A stretch of 34,593 nt of DNA from Burkholderiaceae bacterium (GTDB lineage: Bacteria; Pseudomonadota; Gammaproteobacteria; Burkholderiales; Burkholderiaceae_E), in the NCBI GenBank assembly GCA_016710525.1, contig JADJVQ010000062.1:1-34593 (forward strand), read 5' to 3'. This document shows, in pieces, positions 26,144 through 33,661 of this stretch; within the stretch, counting starts at the first letter, position 1, and the number at the start of each line of letters is the position of its first letter. Both the position numbers and the translations under genes were made by a program. Under the pieces are notes generated by a model. It was not told the origin of the DNA and did no database searches. It worked only from the letters and a program-made list of their open reading frames with translations.

Positions 26144-26806
26144 ATGCCATGGACCCGTGATCAGATGGCCGCCCGGGCGGCCAAGGAACTTCGCGACGGC
26201 TTCTACGTCAACCTGGGCATCGGCCTGCCCACGCTGGTGGCCAACCACGTGCCCAAAGGCATGGAAGTGTGGCTGCAGTCCGAGAACGGCCTGCTGGGCA
26301 TCGGCCCCTTCCCGACCGAAGACGAGGTCGATCCCGACCTCATCAATGCCGGCAAACAAACCGTCACCACCCTGCCCGGCTCGTCGATCTTTTCCAGCGC
26401 CGACTCGTTCGCGATGATCCGCGGCGGCAAGATCAACCTGGCGATGCTGGGCGCGATGCAGGTCAGCCAGACCGGCGACCTGGCCAACTGGATGATCCCG
26501 GGCAAGATGGTCAAGGGCATGGGCGGCGCGATGGACCTGGTCGCCGGCGTGGGCCGCGTCATCGTCCTGATGGAGCACACCGCCAAGCGCAAGGACGGCG
26601 GCGAGGACTTGAAGATCCTGTCCGAATGCAACCTGCCGCTCACCGGCGTCGGCGTGGTCAATCTGATCATCACCGACCTGTGCGTCTTCGAGGTGGCCGG
26701 CGGTGGCCTGAAGCTGCTCGAACTGGCCGACGGCGTGACCGTGGCCGAGGTGATCAGCAAGACCGGCTGCCCGGTCGACACCTCGGGTGCCGCCGCGCTG
26801 GCCTGA
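26144..26806 (+). CDS. scoB: succinyl-CoA:3-ketoacid CoA transferase, subunit B
   Basis: The 220-residue beta subunit carries the catalytic glutamate: E47 in LQSENGLLGIGPFP, which forms the CoA thioester. Also seen are GFYVNLGIGLPTLVANHVP, SADSFAMIRGGKINLAMLGAMQVS, MVKGMGGAMDLVAG, and the domain end CPLTGVGVVNLIITD-like sequence (here LPLTGVGVVNLIITDLCVF). AGGAGTAAACAGAC precedes the ATG. The gene ends 76 bp before the convergent secreted-protein gene; that gap is an almost pure G+C stretch with alternating GC and no terminator that I can identify. Confidence 0.96.
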   Translation: MPWTRDQMAARAAKELRDGFYVNLGIGLPTLVANHVPKGMEVWLQSENGLLGIGPFPTEDEVDPDLINAGKQTVTTLPGSSIFSSADSFAMIRGGKINLAMLGAMQVSQTGDLANWMIPGKMVKGMGGAMDLVAGVGRVIVLMEHTAKRKDGGEDLKILSECNLPLTGVGVVNLIITDLCVFEVAGGGLKLLELADGVTVAEVISKTGCPVDTSGAAALA

Positions 26807-26882
26807 GGGCCGTCTGCCGACCCGGCGCAGCGTCTGAGAGGGCCAGCCGCGGGCGGGCGCGCGATCGCGGGCGCGCGCGCGA

Positions 26883-27593
26883 TCAGCGCCAGCGCCGTGC
26901 GACTCCCCAGACAGCCAAGATCAGCCCGAGCACGCCCACGGCCAGCGGGCCAAGCAGGCCGGCTTGCGAAACGGCCAGTCGGCCCGACTCCGGGTCGCCC
27001 GACACCTCGCCGATGCTCGACGGATTCCGGTGGAAGAACCGGATGGTGACGCTGCCGATCGTCACATGGGTTGGCAGCCAATCCGGGCCCAAGCCACCAT
27101 TGCCGAAAGACAGCGGCACATTGTTGAATTCGATCCCCTCGCTCGGATAGCCGATCGGGGTGGCGCCGACGACACCAACACCGCCGCCATCGTCCCGCGC
27201 ATCGCCGGAGGGCGAGGCGACGAGTTCGACCAGCGACAGGGAGTCGAGACGGAACATCATGGACGGGTCGGTCGGGCCCGGCGCACGGTCGTCATAGACC
27301 AGCCAGCCTCCTTCAGGAGAATTCCCGGCCGCCGATTCGCCCGGATAGCCGCGCGCGGACGCGTTCTCGCCCCCCGCGAAGTCGATGCTTCCGGCCGTCT
27401 GAGGCGCCAGATCGATGCTGAGCAGACTGGCGCCGGTCGAGCGGCCGTCATCAGGGTCCAAGGCACTGCCATGCCGCGGGCCGGTGCCTTCCAGGGCGGC
27501 ATAGGCATGGCCGGGAAGCGACGCGCTGCCGCCGGGGGCGCCGGTCAGCAGCAGGCAGGCGGCCCACAGGGCGTTCGTAAGGGATCGATTCAT
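26883..27593 (-). CDS. putative secreted protein with C-terminal membrane anchor (PEP-CTERM-like tail)
   Basis: I do not recognise this 236-residue protein. It begins MNRSLTNALWAACLLLTGAP with a signal peptide likely cut after the SAS or AYA segment. The body is Gly/Ser/Asp-rich and beta-like (LVYDDRAPGPTDPSMMFRLDSLSLVELVAS; GIEFNNVPLSFGNGGL; VTIGSVTIRFFHRNPS). The end is a single hydrophobic helix (GLLGPLAVGVLGLILAVWG) followed by VARRWR. This three-part end matches the layout of exosortase sorting signals, but the PEP motif itself is absent. The start at 27593 is set by the signal peptide. The gene is divergent from the DUF3422 gene, and short palindromes lie in the gap. Confidence 0.6.
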   Translation of the reverse strand: MNRSLTNALWAACLLLTGAPGGSASLPGHAYAALEGTGPRHGSALDPDDGRSTGASLLSIDLAPQTAGSIDFAGGENASARGYPGESAAGNSPEGGWLVYDDRAPGPTDPSMMFRLDSLSLVELVASPSGDARDDGGGVGVVGATPIGYPSEGIEFNNVPLSFGNGGLGPDWLPTHVTIGSVTIRFFHRNPSSIGEVSGDPESGRLAVSQAGLLGPLAVGVLGLILAVWGVARRWR

Positions 27594-27681
27594 GAAAAGC
27601 TCTGCGGCTCGGAATGCCGCTGCGCATACATCAGCAATATTCACGCCAGCGATAAGAATCAAGCACTTGCGGAAACACATC

Positions 27682-27697
27682 ACTTGAACTGTCAAGT
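27682..27697. repeat. 16-bp palindrome in the divergent gap (ACTTGA-4-TCAAGT)
   Basis: Perfect 6-bp arms ACTTGA and TCAAGT with a 4-nt spacer, 89 bp from the secreted-protein start and 88 bp from the DUF3422 start. It contains TTGACA on the minus strand. It could be an operator or chance. Confidence 0.4.
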
Positions 27698-27761
27698 TGT
27701 CCGACGCGCGCCACAGCGCCTGGCGCCGGGTGCGGGCGCAAAATCGTGCCGGACTGTATCG

Positions 27762-27777
27762 TTCGGTTGACACCGAA
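27762..27777. repeat. 16-bp palindrome just before the DUF3422 gene (TTCGGT-4-ACCGAA)
   Basis: Perfect 6-bp arms TTCGGT and ACCGAA with the spacer TGAC. It ends 7 bp before the ATG at 27785, covering the place where a Shine-Dalgarno would be. It could act as an operator or an mRNA hairpin. Confidence 0.4.
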
Positions 27778-27784
27778 ACTGTCT

Positions 27785-29083
27785 ATGAATTTTCACTCCC
27801 AACGCTCGCTGCTGCACAACGAACTGCATGCCCGGCCGCGCCCGCCGCTGGCCGCGCCGCATCGCATGTCGATGATCGCGCTGCTGCGGCCCAAGAGCGC
27901 GCCGGCCGACAGCCTGGCGCCGCTGCTGGGCTTGTGCCGCAACTACCAGATTGCCGGCCCCTCCCCCGAACAGAGCCATTTTTTTGGCGACTTCGGGTCG
28001 TTCCGCCTCAAGTGGGAGCGCCACGGCGAGTTCGACGATTACACCGTCTACCGCAGCGGCGCCGATCCGGCCAATCCCTTCGCGCAGCCCGCGATCGAAG
28101 CGCTTCCCCAGGGCTGGGTCGCTTCGCTGCCCGGCGAATGCATCGCGGCGGCCCATGTCACGCTGCTGGGCGAAGCGGCTGACGAGTCTCAGCGCATGCC
28201 CCCGCCGCTGGCGTTCGACAGCGATCGGCTGGTCGGTGCTGCCATCGGCGACTCGTCGACCCGGGTCTTCACCGATCTGCAGCTCGATGCGCAGGGTTTC
28301 GCGCGTTTTCTGTTCCTCGACATGACGATGAGCGCCACCCATGCCGGTCGCGAAGTCCAGCGCCTGCTCGATATCGACATGTATCGGATGATGGCGATGC
28401 TGGCGTTCCCGATCGCCCGGGAGACGGCTGGCGAACTCGATCAGATCGAGCGGCAGCTGACGTCGCTCGCCCAGCGCCTGGAGACCGCGCGGCCGGCCGA
28501 CGAACCGGCGCTGCTGGGTGAGGTGACACACCTGGCGGCCATGATCGAGCGGCTGGCGGGCGAGTCGAGCTTCCGGTTTTCAGCGGCCCGTGCCTATCAC
28601 GCGCTGGTGCGTCAGCGCGGGACCGAACTGCGCGAGGTTCGGCTGGCGGGCGTGCAGACCCTCACCGGCTTCCTGGATCGGCGCTTCGGGCCGGCCATGG
28701 CCTATTGCGAGAGCGTCGCCAGCCGCATCGACTCCGCTGCCCTGCGCGTGGCGCGCGCCAGCAGCCTGCTGCGCACGCGAGTCGAGATCGAGCGAGAAGC
28801 ACAGAACCAGGCGATGCTCGCGACCATGAACCGGCGCGCCCACCTGCAGCTGCGGCTGCAGGAAACGGTCGAGGGTCTGTCCGTGGCCGCCATCACCTAC
28901 TATGCGGCGGGCCTGTTCGGGTACCTGATGAAGGCGGGCAAAGGCGCGGGCCTGGCGATCAATCCGGACCTGGCCACCGGCCTGGCCGTGCTGCCGATCG
29001 CGCTGGGCGTGGCACTGGCGATTCGTCGCATGCGCCGGGCGATCCTGCGCCGCATCGAGCCGGGCACCGCGCTGGACCCCTGA
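27785..29083 (+). CDS. DUF3422 family membrane protein
   Basis: The 432-residue protein opens with RSLLHNELHARPRPPLAAPHRMSMIAL, the hallmark of DUF3422. A central part has strong helical, coiled-coil character (about 205-290), including VTHLAAMIERLAGESSFRFSAARAYHALV. Near the C-terminus two hydrophobic segments (about 370-385 and 393-412: ITYYAAGLFGYLMKAG and LATGLAVLPIALGVALAIR) suggest a hairpin in the inner membrane with a short basic tail. The function is unknown. I chose the ATG at 27785; a frame-compatible ATG 39 bp upstream adds unlikely residues. It is convergent with the SDR gene. Confidence 0.9.
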   Translation: MNFHSQRSLLHNELHARPRPPLAAPHRMSMIALLRPKSAPADSLAPLLGLCRNYQIAGPSPEQSHFFGDFGSFRLKWERHGEFDDYTVYRSGADPANPFAQPAIEALPQGWVASLPGECIAAAHVTLLGEAADESQRMPPPLAFDSDRLVGAAIGDSSTRVFTDLQLDAQGFARFLFLDMTMSATHAGREVQRLLDIDMYRMMAMLAFPIARETAGELDQIERQLTSLAQRLETARPADEPALLGEVTHLAAMIERLAGESSFRFSAARAYHALVRQRGTELREVRLAGVQTLTGFLDRRFGPAMAYCESVASRIDSAALRVARASSLLRTRVEIEREAQNQAMLATMNRRAHLQLRLQETVEGLSVAAITYYAAGLFGYLMKAGKGAGLAINPDLATGLAVLPIALGVALAIRRMRRAILRRIEPGTALDP

Positions 29084-29100
29084 GGTCGGCGCCCGCGGCC

Positions 29101-29140
29101 CTAGAAGGCGAATCCGTCGTTCAGAGGGCGAATCCGTCGT
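29101..29140. repeat. 20-bp tandem duplication of the SDR gene 3' end
   Basis: Units 29121-29140 and 29101-29120 are adjacent and match at 17 of 20 positions. On the minus strand each begins ACGACGGATTCGCC. The first ends in TGA, the SDR stop, and the second in TAG. The copy lies just beyond the gene, 17 bp from the convergent DUF3422 stop. Confidence 0.88.
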
Positions 29141-29906
29141 CTGCGGCGATCACCGCGCCGTTGATGAATCCGGATTGCTCGGAGGCGAGCAGCACCAGCA
29201 GTCCATCCAGATCCTGGGCCTGGCCCAGGCGCTTGCGCGGCAGCAGCGAGACCAGCTTGCGCCCGGCTTCGGTCTCCCAGTGCTGCTCGTTGAGTTCGGT
29301 GACGATGTAGCCTGGGCAGATGGCATTGACGTTGATGTTGTAACGGCCCCATTCGAGCGCCATCGCCTTGGTCATGTGCACGACCGCGGCCTTGCTCATG
29401 CAGTACAGGCCGATCTGCGAGAGCACCTTCAGTGCGGCCATCGAGGCGATGTTGATGATGCGGGCCTGCCGCGGCAGGGCGTCGTTGGCGCCGCCGCGCG
29501 AGCGCGCGATCATGCGCTTGGCCACTTCCTGGGCCACGAAGAACGCGCCCTTGGTGTTGGTGTCGAAGACGAAGTCATAGTCTTCGTCGGTGACGTCGAC
29601 CAGCTTTTGCGTCGTGCTCACGCCCGAGTTGTTGACCAGGATGTCGATCGGACCGGCCTCGGTCTCGGCATGGGCCACCGCAGAGCGGATGCTGGCCAGG
29701 TCGGTGACGTCCATTGCCACCACGTGCGCGGCGCCGCCATCGGATTCGATCTCGGCGCGCAATTCCTTCAAGCGCTCGACACGCCGCGAAGCCAGGACCA
29801 CCTGCGCGCCATTGGCGGCCAGCACCCGCGCGAAACGCGCGCCCAGACCGCTCGAAGCGCCGGTGACGAGCGCGATTTTTCCGGTGAGATCGAATGTGGT
29901 GGTCAT
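29121..29906 (-). CDS. short-chain dehydrogenase/reductase (FabG-like)
   Basis: A classical SDR of 261 residues: the cofactor site TGASSGLG, DVTD, LVNNSG, the catalytic Ser in IINIASMAAL, YCMSKAA (Tyr-x-x-x-Lys) and NAICPGYIVTELN. ASRR after the second strand suggests NADP(H) preference. Substrate unknown; 3-oxoacyl or 3-hydroxyacyl compounds are common for such enzymes. The ATG at 29906 gives MTTTFDLTGKIALVTG; upstream codons have no support. It is divergent from ETF-QO (188-bp gap), which hints at fatty-acid or related oxidation but does not prove it. Confidence 0.9.
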   Translation of the reverse strand: MTTTFDLTGKIALVTGASSGLGARFARVLAANGAQVVLASRRVERLKELRAEIESDGGAAHVVAMDVTDLASIRSAVAHAETEAGPIDILVNNSGVSTTQKLVDVTDEDYDFVFDTNTKGAFFVAQEVAKRMIARSRGGANDALPRQARIINIASMAALKVLSQIGLYCMSKAAVVHMTKAMALEWGRYNINVNAICPGYIVTELNEQHWETEAGRKLVSLLPRKRLGQAQDLDGLLVLLASEQSGFINGAVIAADDGFAL

Positions 29907-30094
29907 GTTGCCGGCGACCAGGTCGCCGGGGCGACCGCCGCGGGGCCGACACATCGCGTCGAACCGGCCGACATGATCGCACACGCCCTTGTTCTGCCAG
30001 GCGGTCCCGTCATCGAATAACGGGCGGTTCCGTTTGCACCGCCCTCTCTATTCACCGAAAATTGCCGGATTCCCGACTGCATCGAAAGACAAGA

Positions 30095-31745
30095 ATGGAC
30101 ATCCAGCGCGATTCGATGGAATTCGACGTGGTGATCGTCGGCGGCGGCCCGGCCGGACTGGCCGCGGCGATCCACCTGAAGCAGATGGCCGCACAGGCCG
30201 GCTCCGAGATCGGCGTGTGCGTCATCGAGAAAGGCTCCGAGGTCGGCGCGCACATCCTGTCGGGCGCCGTCATGGACCCGCGAGCCATCACCGAACTGTT
30301 CCCCGACTGGCAGTCGATGGGTGCGCCGCTGAACACACCGGTCGTCGAAGACCGGTTCCTGTTCCTGTCCGAGAACGGCGCGCGCCGCGTGCCCGACTGG
30401 ATGCTGCCCGCGTGCTTCCAGAATCATGGCAACTACGTGATCAGCCTGGCCAATGTCGTGCGCTGGCTGGGCCAGCAGGCCGAGGGGCTGGGCGTCGAGA
30501 TCTATCCGGGCTTCGCGGCCTCCGAGGTGCTCTTTCACGAGAACGGTTCGGTCAAGGGCGTGGCCACCGGCAACATGGGCGTGGGCCGCGATGGCGAGCC
30601 CACCGACAACTTCCAGCCCGGCATGGAGCTGCACGCGCGCTACACGCTGTTCGCCGAAGGCGCGCGCGGCCACCTGGGCAAGCAGCTGATCGCCCGCTAC
30701 GACCTGGCGCACGGACGCGATCCGCAAAGCTACGGCATCGGCCTGAAGGAACTCTGGGAAATCGATCCTTCCAAGCACAAGCCCGGCCTGGTGATCCACA
30801 CCGCCGGCTGGCCGCTGGCCAACGACACCTATGGCGGCTCGTTCCTGTATCACCTCGAAAACAATCAGGTCGCGGTCGGCTACGTCGTCGGGCTCGCCTA
30901 CCAGAACCCCTATCTGTCGCCCTACGAAGAGTTCCAGCGCTACAAGACCCATCCGGCCATCCGCGAGTTCCTCGACGGCGGCAAGCGGCTGGCCTACGGC
31001 GCGCGCGCCATCGTCGCCGGCGGCATCAATGCGCTGCCCGATCTGGTGTTCCCCGGCGGCGCGCTGATCGGCTGCGACGCCGGCTTCCTGAACGCCTCGC
31101 GCATCAAGGGCAGCCATGCCGCGATCAAGACCGGCATGCTGGCCGCCGAGGCCGCCTTCGAGGCGGTCGGCGCGGGCCGCTCCGGCGACACGCTCGATGC
31201 CTATCCGGCTGCCTTCAAGGACTCGTGGCTGCACGACGAACTGCATCGCGCGCGCAACTTCAAGCCGATGATGGCCAAGGGCCTGTGGATGGGCACGCTG
31301 CTGGTGGGCATCGACCAGGTGGTGTTCAAGGGCAAGGCGCCCTGGACGCTGCACAACACCCATGCCGACCACGAGATGCTGCGCCCGGCCAGCGAGTTCA
31401 CGCCCATCCAGTACCCCAAGCCCGACGGCAAGCTCACCTTCGACCGGCTCTCGTCGGTGTTCATCTCGAACACCAATCACGAAGAGAACCAGCCGATCCA
31501 CCTGACGCTGAAGAACGCGTCGGTCCCGGTCGACGTCAATCTGGCCGAAGTACGCCGGCCCCGAGAGCCGCTACTGCCCGGCCGGCGTCTACGAGTTCGT
31601 GAAGAACGACGACAACACCGACCGCCTGCAGATCAACGCGCAGAACTGCGTGCACTGCAAGACCTGCGACATCAAGGACCCGACCCAGAACATCGTCTGG
31701 GTCACGCCCGAGGGCGGCGGCGGGCCGAACTACCCGAACATGTAA
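30095..31745 (+). CDS. electron transfer flavoprotein-ubiquinone oxidoreductase, frameshifted
   Basis: ETF-QO passes electrons from electron transfer flavoprotein to ubiquinone at the inner membrane. The first frame has the FAD motif VIVGGGPAGLAAA (14-24), EKGSEVGAHILSGAVMDPRA, FAEGARGHLGKQL, the ubiquinone-site stretch TYGGSFLYHL and GCDAGFLNASRIKGSHAAIKTGMLAAEA. After VPVDVNLA an extra base at about 31547 breaks the frame. Dropping it restores KYAGPESRYCPAGVYEF and the 4Fe-4S segment NCVHCKTCDIKDPTQNI, with the stop at 31743-31745, giving about 549 residues. As written, the protein would lose the iron-sulphur cluster. The start could also be the Met at 30116 (MEFDVVIVGGG). Confidence 0.94.
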
Positions 31746-32663
31746 GCGGCGCGCATGCCCGGCCAGGCCGGGGAGCCGCCAGCGCCCGGCGAACCGGCGC
31801 GGCGGTAATACTTCAGCGCCGCCGCGTCGTCCTCGGTGCGCCAGCCGCCGTCGCAGGTGGCCGCAGCAGTGAGCGGGCCATCGCGCCCAGCGGCAGGCTG
31901 AGGCCTGCCGCCGCCGCCGCCTCATTGGCCAGCCGCACGTCCTTGGTCAGCACGTGCGATTGCGCGCGCGGCTCGAAATCGCCCGCCAGCGCACGCGGCA
32001 TCCGGTCATCGAACATCCAGCTCTGGCCCGAGCTGGCCGAGATCAGCGCGGCCATCTGCTGCGCATCGAGCCCCAGGCGCTCGGCCAGCGCCAGCGCCTC
32101 GGCGCCGGCCATCAGGTGGATGCCCGCCATCAGGTTGTTGACCAGCTTCGCCTTGGCCGCATCGCCGGGTTGCGCGCTGATCACGAAGCGCTTGCCGGCA
32201 ACCGCATCCAGCAGCGCCTTGGCGTGTTCGAGCGCGGCCGGGTCGCCCGCCAGCATCATGCTCATCGTGCCGGCCTGCGCACGCGCCGGACCGCCCGAAA
32301 TGGGCGCATCGAGCACCGCCGCGCCGGTGGCCCTGATCGCGGCCGCGAAACGCGCGCTGTCGACCGGCGAGATCGTGCTGCACAACAGGACCAGCTTGCC
32401 CGGTGACAGCGCCGACAGCAGCCCCTGCGGCCCACCGAGCACCTCATCGATCTGTCCGGCATCGACCACCACGATGAAGATCGCATCGCACTGCCGGCCG
32501 ATCGCCGCGGCCGATCCGGCAACCTCGAGGCCGGCATCGCGGGCCACCTGCTCGCGCGCCGGATCGATGTCCCGGATGGACACCTTGAATCCGCCTCGCG
32601 CCGCGCTGTTCGCGATGCCCATGCCCATCACACCGGCACCCACCACCCCGACCTGCTGATCAT
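31730..32663 (-). CDS. 3-hydroxyisobutyrate dehydrogenase-family oxidoreductase, two frame breaks
   Basis: The body shows VGVVGAGVMGMGIA (NAD binding), the substrate loop LDAPISGGPARAQAGTMSMML and the catalytic-Lys segment AKAKLVNNLMAGIHLM. The uninterrupted frame is 31813-32718, but both ends look wrong in it. At the N-terminus, an ATG at 32663 with GTGGAGAGACG just ahead reads MISR in another frame; one more G near 32652 joins it to VGVVGAG. At the C-terminus, one more G near 31860 turns LLRPPATAAG into a TCDGGWRTEDDAAALKYYRR end, the acidic EDDAAAL pattern typical of the family, with a stop at 31730 that overlaps the end of ETF-QO by 16 bp. The substrate is unknown. Confidence 0.85.
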
Positions 32664-32716
32664 TTTCGTCTCTCCACCGGCGGGCGGCATCCCGGGAGCG
32701 GCGTGCGCGAACCGGC

Positions 32717-32743
32717 AAAAAAAACCGGTCCCGCTGGACCGGT
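32717..32743 (-). terminator. rho-independent terminator after the RRM gene
   Basis: On the minus strand ACCGGTCC-AGCG-GGACCGGT (8-bp stem, 4-nt loop) runs into eight T's. It lies about 105 bp beyond the RRM-protein stop. The 3' untranslated part also holds smaller hairpins, for example GACACC-AGCC-GGTGTC at 32798-32813. Confidence 0.9.
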
Positions 32744-32848
32744 CGACACGGCCCGGACTAGGCCGACACAGCACCGGGCCGCAAACCGAAAGCCGGCGAC
32801 ACCAGCCGGTGTCACCCCATCGCCGGAACGACCGGCAACCGGAGGAAA

Positions 32849-33337
32849 TCAGCCGAACTGACGAGGCCGGCGCGGACCGCCGAAACCACCGCCACCGCTG
32901 CCTTCGCCACCACCGCCACCGCCACCGCGACGTTCGCCGCCGCCGCCGCCGCCGTAGCCACCACCCCCACCGCCGCCGTAGCCGCCGCCACCACCACCGC
33001 CGCCGTAGCCGCCACCACCGCCACCCCCGAAGCCGCCACCGCCGCCGCCGCCGCCGCGCCGGAATCCACCGCCGCCGCCGCCGCCGCCTTGCTGTTCACG
33101 GGCTTCGTTGACGACCAGACTTCGGCCTTCAAGCGAATGACCGTTCAATGCGCGAATGGCATTCTGGGCTGCGTCAGCGACCGTCATGGTCACGAACCCG
33201 AAACCGCGCGAACGGCCCGTCTCGCGATCGGTGACGATGCGGGCATCGGTCACTTCGCCATGGGCGCCGAACAGTTGGGTGAGCTGGGCGTCGGTCGCCC
33301 GCCAGGGCAGGTTGCCGACATAGATCTTGGTGGGCAT
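32849..33337 (-). CDS. RRM-type RNA-binding protein with Gly-rich tail
   Basis: The 162-residue protein has one RNA recognition motif (1-80) with RNP2 IYVGNLPW (5-12) and RNP1 RGFGFVTM (44-51). About 75 residues of Gly follow, with scattered Tyr, Phe and Arg (RRGG, YGGGG units), ending GGPRRPRQFG. The layout is that of cold-inducible bacterial RRM proteins and Gly-rich RNA chaperones. The ATG at 33337 follows GAGGATGAACTG. An upstream in-frame Met (MFCFEDEL) would lack support. The long leader has a 10-bp inverted repeat. The role is probably RNA binding at low temperature or stress, by family inference. Confidence 0.92.
   Translation of the reverse strand: MPTKIYVGNLPWRATDAQLTQLFGAHGEVTDARIVTDRETGRSRGFGFVTMTVADAAQNAIRALNGHSLEGRSLVVNEAREQQGGGGGGGGFRRGGGGGGGGFGGGGGGGYGGGGGGGGYGGGGGGGYGGGGGGERRGGGGGGGEGSGGGGFGGPRRPRQFG
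32875..33088. repeat. low-complexity GGN coding repeat
   Basis: This stretch encodes the Gly tail of the RRM protein. On the plus strand it is a run of CCG/CCA/CCT triplets with recurring TAGCC groups (Tyr codons). It is prone to slippage and assembly error, so the repeat number should be treated as uncertain. Confidence 0.85.
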
Positions 33338-33364
33338 CAGTTCATCCTCGAAACAAAACAAAAC

Positions 33365-33408
33365 ATTGCATTTCGAGGCGACGGGGTCAGCGAACCGAGA
33401 AATGCAAT
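33365..33408 (-). promoter_or_regulatory. 10-bp inverted repeat in the RRM-gene leader
   Basis: ATTGCATTTC (33365-33374) and GAAATGCAAT (33399-33408) are perfect complements separated by 24 nt. In the RRM mRNA this would be a stem-loop ending 27 nt before the start codon. It could be a temperature-sensitive or autoregulatory element, or an operator. Confidence 0.5.
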
Positions 33409-33419
33409 CCTAGCTTGGA

Positions 33420-33455
33420 GCCAGAGACTTGCTGAAACGCAAGCCAGAGCCTTGC
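33420..33455. repeat. 13-bp direct repeat, GCCAGAG-n-CTTGC
   Basis: GCCAGAGACTTGC (33420-33432) and GCCAGAGCCTTGC (33443-33455) differ at one position and are 23 bp apart, about two helical turns. Between them CTTGC-TGAAAC-GCAAG is also a short hairpin. It could be paired binding sites for a regulator of the RRM gene. Confidence 0.45.
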
Positions 33456-33569
33456 GCGAGAACACTGTGCCATAAACACATTGGCCTTGCCTATCCCCTG
33501 CCGATATAGCCCCTGACGTCAGAACGGGAATCCACGCCGCGAGGAGCTGCGCTTGAATTCCGCACAAAA

Positions 33570-33585
33570 CTGTATAAAAATACAG
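33570..33585. promoter_or_regulatory. LexA operator (SOS box)
   Basis: CTGTATAAAAATACAG fits CTGT-N8-ACAG exactly, with an AT-only core as in the E. coli consensus. It lies between TTGAAT (33553-33558, a likely -35) and the lexA gene and covers the -10 position. Autoregulation of lexA-imuA by LexA is the straightforward reading. Confidence 0.92.
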
Positions 33586-33661
33586 TCATGAGATCCCGCC
33601 GCGCGGTCCTCGGCACACAGCCGCCGCACGGCCCTCTCTCCAACGTCTCCACAGGCCCGAC

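Larger units (their letters stand above)
33338..33661. other. 324-bp divergent intergenic region between the RRM gene and lexA
   Basis: No gene is supported here. It holds, from the RRM side, an A-rich Shine-Dalgarno approach, a 10-bp inverted repeat (33365-33408), a 13-bp direct repeat (33420-33455), and on the lexA side TTGAAT (33553-33558) plus the LexA operator (33570-33585). About 77 nt of leader separate the operator from the lexA ATG. A small RNA cannot be excluded but I see no specific evidence. Confidence 0.7.

Noticed and set aside
26807..26882. Alternating GC tract and near-repeat after scoB as another duplicated gene end or Z-DNA element
   Set aside because: The similarity is confined to low-complexity GCGC sequence and starts at or after the stop codon, so it cannot be told from compositional bias.
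29903..31501. A 532-codon minus-strand frame opposite ETF-QO
   Set aside because: The plus strand carries an unmistakable ETF-QO; the antisense peptide has no motif.
32875..33088. Short regular repeats resembling a CRISPR or minisatellite
   Set aside because: They are the GGN codons of the RRM protein's Gly tail; no spacers or conserved repeat units.
33465..33480. CTGTGCCATAAACACA as a second LexA box
   Set aside because: The right half is CACA rather than ACAG, so it misses the required dyad.
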